Assembly (NCBI GenBank): GCA_017615435.1
Contig: JAGAAF010000051.1
Span: 1-64,000 of the forward strand
Length of the DNA stretch: 64,000 nucleotides
Direction: 5' to 3'
Source of the DNA: Bacteroidales bacterium
GTDB lineage: Bacteria; Bacteroidota; Bacteroidia; Bacteroidales; UBA932
Positions 37,421 to 45,384 of the stretch are shown here, in pieces. Both the position numbers and the translations under genes were made by a program. The notes beneath the pieces are model-generated. The model was not told the DNA's origin and did not search any database. It saw only the letters and a list, made by a program, of their open reading frames with translations. Each line of letters opens with the position of its first letter. Within the stretch, counting starts at the first letter, position 1.

Positions 37421-38656
37421 TTAGATAGTATGCTCATCAAGTTCCACCTCACTCCAGTCAGCCTCAAGAGCGGGATCGAAGCGAACCCTCTTCTGCGAAG
37501 GATTGATCTGCAGGTAGTAGGTATACTTGGTGTTCATTGCCCACTCAGTAGTGCCCATATCGTTGAGCTTGATACTGATAGGGATGATCTCGTGGTTGCT
37601 GACACTTCCGGAGTAAGCGGTAGTGATGTCAAGATCGAAGCTTAGCACGACGGTAGCGCCCAGTGTCTGAGGGAGAACGCAAGTTGCCTCATAAACATCC
37701 TCAGCAGTAGCCTTCGTAACCTTCTGGACGGTGAAAGAGTCAGTTGCAAGATCTCCGGCAGTGCCAGAGCCAGTCCAACTGCCAGTCCAAGCCTGGGCTT
37801 CGGTAGAACCGGGATCGGCATTGGTAAGGGCAAGGGTACCGGTTGCATACACAGGAGTAATCTTCACGTTGTCGAGAACGATGGTCCAGGTCGCAGTGCC
37901 ATCAGAGACAGTACCGCTGCCGGCGGTAAGGGCCGCATTCGCAGGTTCGCCGCTTCCAGCTGTTGCAGCGGATGCATATGCCTTGACATTAATCTGAGCA
38001 AGAGCGTGGTGGAAGAGCATCGGAACTCCTTTGTTGTAACCTGAAGACAGGCCGTTGAGACCATATTCTGCACTGGGATTCTCATTGTAACGCCAAGCCA
38101 TATCGGCATAAAGAAGATTGGAACCAGCCGCACCCACGGTAGTACCTCCCCAAGACCAGGTCATAGTTGCAGTCCATTTGCTGGTGGTGGTATTGTAAGC
38201 ATAAGCAATGGTAGGATCCACAGCGCTGGTGCCGTTAGTTCCATACCAGCCGACGAAGTTCACGAAGCTATGCTCGGACTTGGGCCAATAGTACTCGTGA
38301 GAAGGTGCCCAATGATGCACGTTAGTGGTAGCTGTTGTCGGATTGGCAATAACTGCATTATCCGAATCGTAAGGGCTGATGGTCTCGCCTGAAGCGCCGA
38401 AGAACTCCTGGTAGGAGTCGGTTTTCACAGAGTAGTCAGCGTTGAGGTCAACACCCTCAGCGTGAAGGAAAGCACGGCACTTGAAGGTCTTGAAGTCATT
38501 GAAGACGGAGACAGGCTCTCCGGCTTTGGTTGCACGGACATAGTTCGCGGCCTGGAAGGTAACCTTCGAGCCGGGACCGTTGTCCACGATCTGATCCTTG
38601 GAGCAAGCTGCCATTGCTACAACGGCTGCTGCTGCGATGATGAAATACTTTTTCAT
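37421..38656 (-). CDS. Fimbrillin-family pilin 3 of the tandem array
   Basis: A 411-residue pilin precursor from ATG 38656 (a further upstream ATG adds 10 residues before the signal peptide and is less likely). Lipobox Cys 18 (MAACSKDQIV), VTFQAANYVRATKA with candidate processing Lys 44, EYYWPKSEHSFVNFVGWYG, FHHALAQINVKAYAS, and C-terminal YTYYLQINPSQKRVRFDPALEADW. The leader and first 60 bp are nearly identical to pilin 2, while the mature part diverges. Confidence 0.85.
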   Translation of the reverse strand: MKKYFIIAAAAVVAMAACSKDQIVDNGPGSKVTFQAANYVRATKAGEPVSVFNDFKTFKCRAFLHAEGVDLNADYSVKTDSYQEFFGASGETISPYDSDNAVIANPTTATTNVHHWAPSHEYYWPKSEHSFVNFVGWYGTNGTSAVDPTIAYAYNTTTSKWTATMTWSWGGTTVGAAGSNLLYADMAWRYNENPSAEYGLNGLSSGYNKGVPMLFHHALAQINVKAYASAATAGSGEPANAALTAGSGTVSDGTATWTIVLDNVKITPVYATGTLALTNADPGSTEAQAWTGSWTGSGTAGDLATDSFTVQKVTKATAEDVYEATCVLPQTLGATVVLSFDLDITTAYSGSVSNHEIIPISIKLNDMGTTEWAMNTKYTYYLQINPSQKRVRFDPALEADWSEVELDEHTI

Positions 38657-38703
38657 AATGCTTTTGTTGTTTGATTTGTTTAACATTTTATTTCGTTTTT
38701 GTT
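38611..38703 (-). repeat. Signal-peptide/leader block shared by pilins 2 and 3 (copy 1)
   Basis: About 93 bp covering the signal-peptide codons and 5' untranslated leader; it matches 39981-40073 with roughly six mismatches by eye. Confidence 0.6.
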
Positions 38704-38716
38704 TTGTTTCAGGACC

Positions 38717-38740
38717 CCGGGGCAGGGTCAGCCGCCCCGG
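38717..38740 (-). other. Inter-pilin hairpin D
   Basis: Perfect 7-bp stem CCGGGGC / GCCCCGG with loop AGGGTCAGCC in the gap between pilins 2 and 3. The 10-nt loop is identical to hairpin C. Confidence 0.55.
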
Positions 38741-38754
38741 AGCAAAAGGGTTAA

Positions 38755-40026
38755 TTACGGCTGAGGGACAACGATTCCGCCTTCGTTGATGTTAATGTCG
38801 TCAACATCTCCGTCAGCATCAATCTCATCGTAAGCCTCAACAGCGGGATCAAAGGTAACCTTCTCAGACACAGGGTCGATAATGATATGATAGGTGATCT
38901 TCTTGTTTGCCTGCCAGGATGTGACAGTGCTTGCGAGGTCGCCGATTGCCGCTGCGGCATCAATACCCACAGTGCGGATTTCCTCAAGATAAACAGTAGT
39001 TCCGTGGAGAGCCTGGACTTTGTATACGAGGGTGAATCCCACATTCGAAGTCAACTGAGGCATAACGGAACGGGCAGCAAGAATTACAGACTGGGTTCCG
39101 TCGCCGGTAGTGTTAGCGGCAATAGTCAGCACATCTGAATTGCTGAGGGAAATGTTCTCCTTATCGGTGCTTGTTGACGAAGGTACCCAACCACTGATGT
39201 TGGTACTGCTTTCGTTGGTCTTTGTCCAAACCTTAGTTCCAGCAGCTGTTGCGTCATCGGTATTGGTAAGAGCAAGGGAACCTTTATTGATAGGAATGAT
39301 TTCAGACTTGATTTCGTCATTGCCAGTTCCGTTGGCGCTGAGGACCTGAACTTTCCAAATCGTGTTTTTGCTCTTCTTCTCATCAGTAGTCCTTGCTTCC
39401 ACATCAACGATAATCTTCGCAAGCTGATGACGGAAAAGAGTAGGGACACCCTTTGTCACGTCATCGCCATTTCCGTCGTCATCAACTTCGTATGCATTAT
39501 CCTGGTAGTTAGTGCGACCCTGATGAAGAGCAGCGTCTGCCACAAGAATATTAGAAGTAGCGTCAATGACAGCATTTTCGAAAGTCAGGGAAATGGTTGT
39601 CATATCCTGATCGGCCGCGGCGGCTGCTGTGGCCTGGGTAGGAGTGTGAGTTCCAGCGTAAGAGTAGAAGTTGATGTAACCAGTCTTAGGCCAATAGTAG
39701 TCAGTCTCAGGAGCCCATACTGCAACAGGAGCCTCACCTGAAGTGAGCTTATTCTCCTGAGTTGCTTCCTGCCAGGCATAAATGGTCTCGCTCATAAAGA
39801 CACGCGGATCTCCAATTTTAGGGAACTGGTAGGCGTAAGTGTGGAATGAGTAGATTCCGTCCTCACTGTTGGTCAACGAAGCGTTGGCCTTGGTCTGACG
39901 GGCGTAGTTGGCCACCTCGAAGCCGATCTTGTTGCTCGGAGCGGTCTCGTCGAAGAGGATCTCGTCCTTTGCGCAGGAAGCCATTGCTACAACGGCTGCA
40001 GCTGCGATGATGAAATACTTTTTCAT
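38755..40026 (-). CDS. Fimbrillin-family pilin 2 of the tandem array
   Basis: A 423-residue pilin precursor from ATG 40026. Lipobox Cys 18 (MASCAKDEIL), IGFEVANYARQTKA with candidate processing Lys 46, DYYWPKTGYINFYSYAG, FRHQLAKIIVDVEAR, and C-terminal ITYHIIIDPVSEKVTFDPAVEAYDE followed by an acidic tail. It is the longest of the five and has an extended acidic C-terminus (DADGDVDDIN). Leader nearly identical to pilin 3. Confidence 0.85.
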   Translation of the reverse strand: MKKYFIIAAAAVVAMASCAKDEILFDETAPSNKIGFEVANYARQTKANASLTNSEDGIYSFHTYAYQFPKIGDPRVFMSETIYAWQEATQENKLTSGEAPVAVWAPETDYYWPKTGYINFYSYAGTHTPTQATAAAAADQDMTTISLTFENAVIDATSNILVADAALHQGRTNYQDNAYEVDDDGNGDDVTKGVPTLFRHQLAKIIVDVEARTTDEKKSKNTIWKVQVLSANGTGNDEIKSEIIPINKGSLALTNTDDATAAGTKVWTKTNESSTNISGWVPSSTSTDKENISLSNSDVLTIAANTTGDGTQSVILAARSVMPQLTSNVGFTLVYKVQALHGTTVYLEEIRTVGIDAAAAIGDLASTVTSWQANKKITYHIIIDPVSEKVTFDPAVEAYDEIDADGDVDDININEGGIVVPQP

Positions 40027-40073
40027 AATGCTTTTTTTGTTTGTGTTGTTTAACATATTATTTGTTTTTAACT
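39981..40073 (-). repeat. Signal-peptide/leader block shared by pilins 2 and 3 (copy 2)
   Basis: Partner of 38611-38703. The similarity stops where the mature protein begins, suggesting gene conversion or a recent duplication followed by divergence. Confidence 0.6.
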
Positions 40074-40095
40074 AATTAATTTCAAGTCATTTATG

Positions 40096-41163
40096 TTATT
40101 CGATCGAAAGCGGTGAAGGAGAAATGGGCCCCTCCCAGTCGTTCACCTCAGGATCGATAAGTATCGAGTTGCTTTCAGGGTTGATGGTAACTGTGTATGT
40201 AATCCTCTTGTTCTGTCCCCAACTTGTGAGAGTGCTGGAGAAGGAAGAGAAGCGGATATTGCCGGTCTGGGCAGTTTCCTCGATATAATTGTCTTCGTCA
40301 TACTGAGTGCGGATGACGTAGGTGAAGGAAAGATATGTACTACCCAGAACCTGAGGGATGACGCTATGCATAGGAAACATATCCACACCGGTAGTGGTGA
40401 TGTTAGTTGCAGCAGTCACTCCGTTAATGGTTTTCCTCTGACCTGATGTGGACCAGGCTCCGGTCCAGGTGGAGGTTGCGGGGGTCTCTGCGGGCTCGGA
40501 GGTCGAAAGTGAAAGAGTACCGGCGGTGTAGATACCTCCGACGATGAAGTTGCTGGCAGAGATGGTCCAGGACACGCCTTCATCTGACAACTTGGAAGCT
40601 CTGACCTTGACGCAAAGCTGAGCGAGTGCGTGATGGAACAGAGTGGGAACTCCCTCACCCACATTGTCAAATCCGTAGGTTGCGGGAGAATTGTTCTGTT
40701 TATAACCCCAGACCTCGTCTGCGTACATAATATTGTCATCTGCGGCAAGAACGCGATCGGTTCCGTCGATATTCCACACGAGCGAAGTCTCGCTGACTGT
40801 GGTCGGAGCACCGTTCTTGTCGTACCAGGAGACGAAGTTGATGTAGCTCTCGGAGCTCTTCGGCCAGTAGTAAGGATGGCTGGGAACCCACTCCTCGTTG
40901 GTCTCATTCCAGGAGATGAGCTCACCATTCGCGCCGAAGAAATCCTGATAGTGATCCATAAAGCCTTCCGCGTAGAGATAACCCTTGGAGTTGAACGACT
41001 CGATGCCGTCCACGGCGATAATCGAAGCGGCCTTGGTCTTGGGCGAATAAATGCCGACCGCGAAGGTCACTTCCTTATCGGGAGCGGGAACGTACTCCGT
41101 CTTGACGCAACCCATCAGGAGGCTCGCCATCGTCAAAATCGCTATGAGTATATAATTCTTCAT
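40096..41163 (-). CDS. Fimbrillin-family pilin 1 of the tandem array
   Basis: A 355-residue pilin precursor, first of the five. Lipobox Cys 19 (LLMGCVKTEYV), VTFAVGIYSPKTKA with candidate processing Lys 44, PYYWPKSSESYINFVSWYD, FHHALAQLCVKVRAS, and C-terminal ITYTVTINPESNSILIDPEVNDW. It lies 7 bp after the Mfa2/FimB-like gene, which suits a major subunit placed next to its anchor gene, but which pilin is major cannot be read from sequence alone. Confidence 0.85.
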   Translation of the reverse strand: MKNYILIAILTMASLLMGCVKTEYVPAPDKEVTFAVGIYSPKTKAASIIAVDGIESFNSKGYLYAEGFMDHYQDFFGANGELISWNETNEEWVPSHPYYWPKSSESYINFVSWYDKNGAPTTVSETSLVWNIDGTDRVLAADDNIMYADEVWGYKQNNSPATYGFDNVGEGVPTLFHHALAQLCVKVRASKLSDEGVSWTISASNFIVGGIYTAGTLSLSTSEPAETPATSTWTGAWSTSGQRKTINGVTAATNITTTGVDMFPMHSVIPQVLGSTYLSFTYVIRTQYDEDNYIEETAQTGNIRFSSFSSTLTSWGQNKRITYTVTINPESNSILIDPEVNDWEGPISPSPLSIE

Positions 41164-41170
41164 TTCTTCG

Positions 41171-42304
41171 TTACAGTGTTATTTCGCCGGTTTGCTCCTC
41201 CCAGTCGTCAACTCTAGGCTGGAATCCGTTGTTGCCGTCAGGGTTAGGAGTAGGAGTAGGATTAGGAATGACCCAAGGTTCTTCCTCTTCTATGATAAGC
41301 CAGTGGTATTTCTTCGCCAGTTCCGAATTGAACACGGAGTCGAGGTTGACTTCGTGCTGAAGCAGGTTACCGGCGGTATCCACCACATTGAACGTCACAC
41401 GGAGTTCGCTGCTGACGTTCTCGATTTTTCCGAATGTATTGAACACGGCGCAAAGAACGTCCTTGTTCTCATCCTCGATGGAATCATCGATACCCTTCTG
41501 CAGGTTGAAGACAACTGCTGCGGAAGGATCGATGGTGCGCTCGTTCAGACCGATCTTGTTGGAAGGAGAGAGACCAGTGATAACTGCAGTCGCCTCGGAA
41601 GCGTACTGCATACCCACCACCCTGATCTGCAGATAGTAGGAATCCACGATGGTGCTCGCTTCCGTCTCGATGGTAACCAGAGTGTCGTGAGGAGCGATAT
41701 GGACATCCTTCTCATTTGCAACCAGCAGGTGCTCGGGCTCGTAGTGGATGGACACGTTCTCGTAGAACTTCTCGATATCGCTCTTCTCAGACTCATCATT
41801 GTCGTCACCCTCACCCTTAGTCAGACCGAGGAGCCTCGCCTTCTGTGTAACAGAAATCTCGTCAGTGTATGCGAGAGCCTGGCTTTCCTTGTCGAGGTTG
41901 GTAACCTGAGTGGTCGGGGTGTCGAAGTTGTAGATAAGGAAGTTATAGTCACCGTAGCTGATACCGAGATCTCCCTTGAATGTCCTGTTACCGTGTTCGT
42001 CCACGCCGTTTGCGTAAATCAGCTTCTCGGTGAGGAGCTTGTCGGTGTTCGGGTTGTAAACGAGCACGCGCATCACGCTCGGATCGAGCTGCTCAAGTTT
42101 CTCGTCCCAGAGGGTAGTGTTGCTGGAGTAGAGATGGACGCTGGAACGGATGTTGGTGTTCACATTGGTCACGGCCTGCACGTTGACCCTGATGTCGATC
42201 GCAGTCACCTGGCTGGGATCCTCGAGGTCACGGAGCTGGCAGCTCACGGCCATAAGGGCCACGAGGAGTACGGAGAAGAGGATGCGGAAGAAGCGATTAT
42301 TCAT
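41171..42304 (-). CDS. Mfa2/FimB-like fimbrial anchor lipoprotein
   Basis: A 377-residue lipoprotein (Cys 22, AVSCQLRD) placed just before the pilins, the usual position of the FimB/Mfa2 anchor that terminates type V pili at the cell surface and limits length. It has no TKA-type processing motif near the N-terminus, as expected for a subunit that stays lipid-anchored. It has the DIRVNVQAVTNVNTNIRSSVHLYSSN-type first strand and a Pro/Asn-rich C-terminal tail. It overlaps the upstream DUF3575 gene by 8 bp. Confidence 0.75.
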   Translation of the reverse strand: MNNRFFRILFSVLLVALMAVSCQLRDLEDPSQVTAIDIRVNVQAVTNVNTNIRSSVHLYSSNTTLWDEKLEQLDPSVMRVLVYNPNTDKLLTEKLIYANGVDEHGNRTFKGDLGISYGDYNFLIYNFDTPTTQVTNLDKESQALAYTDEISVTQKARLLGLTKGEGDDNDESEKSDIEKFYENVSIHYEPEHLLVANEKDVHIAPHDTLVTIETEASTIVDSYYLQIRVVGMQYASEATAVITGLSPSNKIGLNERTIDPSAAVVFNLQKGIDDSIEDENKDVLCAVFNTFGKIENVSSELRVTFNVVDTAGNLLQHEVNLDSVFNSELAKKYHWLIIEEEEPWVIPNPTPTPNPDGNNGFQPRVDDWEEQTGEITL

Positions 42305-43691
42305 ACCTCACCTCCTTCTTTTTCCCCGTGGGGATGGTTATAGGCACGACCAGGGAAATCTTAGCCTTGGTCGGTCCGAAATATATCTTGTTCGCCCTGG
42401 CGCCCACTGCCAAGTCTTTGTAAAGCTTGGAGTAGTCGTCAGCGGGATAATAGTGCTGATAAGGTGCGTAGAGATAACCTGCGGAGATGCTGAACTCGAG
42501 GTTCATCTTCTTCTCCCTGCCGACCGGCATCGAGAATCCCGCGGTAAGTCCGGCGCTCCAGGAACCCGCCTCCACATTGGCTCCGACGTGGGGAGTCTGA
42601 TAGTTGAAGGACTTGTCCCACTGGAAGTCGAAGATACCTGTCATCAGGTAAGGTCCGACAAAGAGACCGCGAAGTTTCTCCACGCCCTCCTGCTCCCAAG
42701 GGTTAAACCAGTAACGCACCTCGGCGCCCATTTCGAGAATCTGAAGCGCGTATTTGTTACCGGTCTCCCACCAAGGGGTGGTAACCTCCCACATAAGCGA
42801 AACGCGCTCCCACACAGGGACCTCGACCTCGAGGTTGACTACCGAGAAAGCATCGGCAAGAAGGTTGGTCTTTACCGCCGCAATCATATTGCGAACCTCC
42901 ACATATTCCCTTGCAACGGTATCTGTGGGCTCTGCGGGCTGCTCGAAAATCACAGTCGAAGTGGTGTCACCCTGAACGGTAGCTTTGGTAAGTATATTGG
43001 GCAGCCTCTCAAGGCGCATAAGCGTGTCGACGCGCGCGCTGTCGGCGGTTTCTGAAATTGTCGAATCCGCTGCCGACTGCACGGCTTCTGGCAAATTCTT
43101 AATTCTCAGCGAGATATCAGCGTAACGCAGAGAGCGGAAATAACGCCTGTAGAGTGCTTTGTAGTGAGGATCAGCCTTGATCAAAGCCTCCTTTTCGTCA
43201 AGGGTGTTATCTGAATCGATAATAAGAAGCAGTTCGAGGCGAGCATCTTCATCGAGAGTCTTGTCGGAAACTATGTATTTACGGAACTGCTCCCAGGCCT
43301 CTGCATAAGAAGCGATGCGAATAGAAGGATTAGCTCCGGGAACGGAAGAAAGGATGTAATTCTTAACCGCGTTAGCACGAAGCCTGGAAAGATAGAGGTT
43401 ATAAGCTTCGGGGCCTTCAGGAGAAGAATAAGAAACTATCTGGACATCGACACTGCCGTTGGAGGAATTGAGAACATCATCGATGATTGCGATGGAGGAC
43501 TCGTTCGCCATATAGTCGGAAACAAGTTCAGCAGAATCGAAGGGGAAGGTCACACGTACGCGAGCGTCTGCAGCCGGGTCAATACCACGCGCGCGTACAA
43601 AAAAAGCGTTGGAAAATACCAGCAGGAGCACCACCGCAAACCTGGTCGCAATGGAGGCAAAAACACGTGATGTGATACGTCCTGTCAGCAT
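42297..43691 (-). CDS. DUF3575 outer-membrane protein with OmpA-like N-terminal region
   Basis: A 464-residue protein, first gene of the fimbrial operon. It has an N-terminal signal sequence (about 1-35), an OmpA-like segment (VRVTFPFDSAELVSD, VDVQIVSYSSPEGPEAYNLYLSRLRANAVKNYI, about 45-115), a linker, and a C-terminal DUF3575 barrel region (about 270-464, containing ALQILEMGAEVRYWFNPWE and YPADDYSKLYKDLAVGARANK). Such genes start many Bacteroidales fimbrial loci; a role in outer-membrane assembly or peptidoglycan contact is inferred. The -7 box lies 78 nt upstream. Confidence 0.8.
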   Translation of the reverse strand: MLTGRITSRVFASIATRFAVVLLLVFSNAFFVRARGIDPAADARVRVTFPFDSAELVSDYMANESSIAIIDDVLNSSNGSVDVQIVSYSSPEGPEAYNLYLSRLRANAVKNYILSSVPGANPSIRIASYAEAWEQFRKYIVSDKTLDEDARLELLLIIDSDNTLDEKEALIKADPHYKALYRRYFRSLRYADISLRIKNLPEAVQSAADSTISETADSARVDTLMRLERLPNILTKATVQGDTTSTVIFEQPAEPTDTVAREYVEVRNMIAAVKTNLLADAFSVVNLEVEVPVWERVSLMWEVTTPWWETGNKYALQILEMGAEVRYWFNPWEQEGVEKLRGLFVGPYLMTGIFDFQWDKSFNYQTPHVGANVEAGSWSAGLTAGFSMPVGREKKMNLEFSISAGYLYAPYQHYYPADDYSKLYKDLAVGARANKIYFGPTKAKISLVVPITIPTGKKKEVRYE

Positions 43692-43753
43692 TTAACGCTA
43701 AATCTTTTGAAAAAAATCAGGTGTGATCAGCCAGCTAGCATTAAGGTTGAATT

Positions 43754-43902
43754 CCACCTGTAATGAGCGCAAAGGTAATACAAAATTTTTATTTACAAAA
43801 AGAATTTTTATAATCTTTTGAAAATTATTTCTGAATGATTAAAAAGACAAATTATTTAGTTTTTGATTCTTGACAGGTGCCTTCTAGAGGCATTACAGGG
43901 GG
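43754..43902. repeat. Inverted repeats flanking the fimbrial promoter
   Basis: The left arm (43754-43765) and right arm (43891-43902) are inverted copies matching at 11 of 12 positions around CATTACAGG. They enclose about 125 bp that includes the promoter at 43770-43799. The arms are short and no recombinase is encoded in this window. Confidence 0.35.
43770..43799 (-). promoter_or_regulatory. Fimbrial operon promoter
   Basis: Minus-strand -7 box TACCTTTG (43770-43777) with a TTTG -33 element (43796-43799) 18 bp upstream, close to the Bacteroidota consensus. It is the only good promoter I see for the 11-gene operon. Confidence 0.65.
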
Positions 43903-43906
43903 GGGG
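43898..43906. repeat. Nine-G homopolymer upstream of the fimbrial promoter
   Basis: A run of nine G residues between the inverted-repeat arm and the palindrome. Such runs vary in length by slipped-strand mispairing in many bacteria. Confidence 0.6.
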
Positions 43907-43909
43907 CTA

Positions 43910-43931
43910 TGTTTCGAAACGTTTCGAAACA
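43910..43931. promoter_or_regulatory. 22-bp perfect palindrome, candidate operator
   Basis: Two tandem copies of the palindrome GTTTCGAAAC with flanking T/A give a perfect 22-bp palindrome about 115 bp upstream of the fimbrial -33 element and 237 bp before the divergent AraC gene. The rest of the 470-bp gap (43692-44161) is AT-rich and holds no gene that I can see. Confidence 0.55.
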
Positions 43932-44156
43932 CCCGTCTAGAACAGCTAAAACACCACAGAGTGCCCTCCATATGCTGATTTACGTTTCAAAAAGTATTTA
44001 CAATTGCAAAATTCATTGCTAAAACGCGTAAACGAATGAGCAAAAAAGCCATTAATCGAATTGCTGATTGTTGTAAATAGCTTTTTAAAAGATTTATATT
44101 AACAAATAATTAACATCTTACTTCCCTGACAATGAGGCAGTTTTAAGAGAATTATA

Positions 44157-44164
44157 TATATTTG
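44157..44164 (+). promoter_or_regulatory. -7 promoter box of the AraC-type regulator gene
   Basis: TATATTTG, matching TAnnTTTG, ending 3 nt before the ATG at 44168. A leaderless transcript is predicted. Confidence 0.5.
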
Positions 44165-44167
44165 AAT

Positions 44168-45382
44168 ATGACAACAAGGTTAGTAAAAGCAGGAGCAATA
44201 CTGGCCATAATGGTGTGTGTGTGCCATTATAGGCCATTATATGGGCAGAACCCGGAAAATACACCAGAAACAGAGGTTACCTGTATGGCTGAAAGCCCCA
44301 GAGACGGTTCACTCTGGATGGGAACTGCAGGAAACGGCCTATATCGCCTGAGTAAAACAGGAAGCAGGCTTCATTTCGGAGCTTCTGGAGGGAAACTGGC
44401 CTCAGACTCTATTATATACATATGCTTTGACTCCGACGCAAAACTCTGGATCCTTGGAGCGGGAGGAGCGCTAACCAGTTACACCGCTAAAGACGGATTC
44501 AAGAATAGGTCACTTGGAGATGAGGAAATTTCCAGTGCAATTTACCTTCCCAAGACGAATAAATTGATGCTGTCGTCTGTGACGAAATTATTCTCTTTCA
44601 ATCCTCAGACCGAAAGCATCGAATCGTCGGTCAACATCCCTTTTAAACCGGTCAATCTAAAGCTCTCATCGGACTCCACTTATGTCTGGATTTTCGGCGA
44701 AGACAAAGTCGCAAGACTTGCAGAAGACGGAACCGTTATTGAATGGTCAGGAGTGGGAGATGTTTCGAATTTGTTACCTTTAGAATTTGAAACATATACC
44801 AAACAGACTGGCTCTAAGAGCACTATTTGGCTTATCATTCTCATCAGTATCATAGCTCTTGGCGGTCTGATTACGGCCGGTATTTTGCTGAGAAAGAGAA
44901 AGCCTTCAGAAGAAAATACTAAGGTTATAAATCCCCTTTATGAGGGAATTGTTGATGCAGTAGAGGCCAAGGTGGAAGATCAGCATTCTGAGCTGGAAAT
45001 AGAGCCCGAAAAGCCTGTCGAAAAGGCGATTAAGAAGGCGACACCTGTGACGAAATCCAGCGAATTCACAACACGTGTTATGATGCTTATCGACGAGCAT
45101 TATAAGGATCCGGATTTCGACGTGGACGCCATTGCAGAGCTGACGGGCGTGAGTAGAATTCACGTTAACCGGAAACTCAAGGCAGAAGGCTCACTCTCCC
45201 CTTCCGCCCTTCTCCGAGACAAAAGAATGGAGGTCGCTAAATACTACCTTCTCCAGAGTGAAATGCCGATGGCGCAGATCGCTTCAGAATGCGGTTTTCG
45301 CTCGCCGTCGTACTTCACAACGGCATTTAAGGAATATACTGGAGTTACGCCTTCCGTATTTGTGGCTAAAAACAGGGCCTGA
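44168..45382 (+). CDS. Transmembrane AraC-family regulator with truncated sensor propeller
   Basis: About 404 residues: signal peptide (cleavage near PLYGQ), a short extracytoplasmic beta-propeller segment with two Reg_prop-like blades (SLWMGTAGNGLYRL, KLWILGAGGALTSY), a transmembrane helix (about 219-242), and a C-terminal AraC HTH pair (DVDAIAELTGVSRIHVNRKL, MPMAQIASECGFRSPSYFTTAFKEYTGVTPSVF). It resembles a hybrid two-component sensor reduced to propeller plus DNA-binding domain, with no kinase or receiver. Divergent from the pilus operon, which it plausibly controls (inference). The start is set by the -7 box. It is convergent with the next gene, 2 bp apart. Confidence 0.8.
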   Translation: MTTRLVKAGAILAIMVCVCHYRPLYGQNPENTPETEVTCMAESPRDGSLWMGTAGNGLYRLSKTGSRLHFGASGGKLASDSIIYICFDSDAKLWILGAGGALTSYTAKDGFKNRSLGDEEISSAIYLPKTNKLMLSSVTKLFSFNPQTESIESSVNIPFKPVNLKLSSDSTYVWIFGEDKVARLAEDGTVIEWSGVGDVSNLLPLEFETYTKQTGSKSTIWLIILISIIALGGLITAGILLRKRKPSEENTKVINPLYEGIVDAVEAKVEDQHSELEIEPEKPVEKAIKKATPVTKSSEFTTRVMMLIDEHYKDPDFDVDAIAELTGVSRIHVNRKLKAEGSLSPSALLRDKRMEVAKYYLLQSEMPMAQIASECGFRSPSYFTTAFKEYTGVTPSVFVAKNRA

Positions 45383-45384
45383 GG

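Noticed and set aside
43692..44161. A small gene in the 470-bp regulatory region
   Set aside because: Open frames are short and AT-rich without a start context; the palindrome, G run and promoter explain the sequence better.
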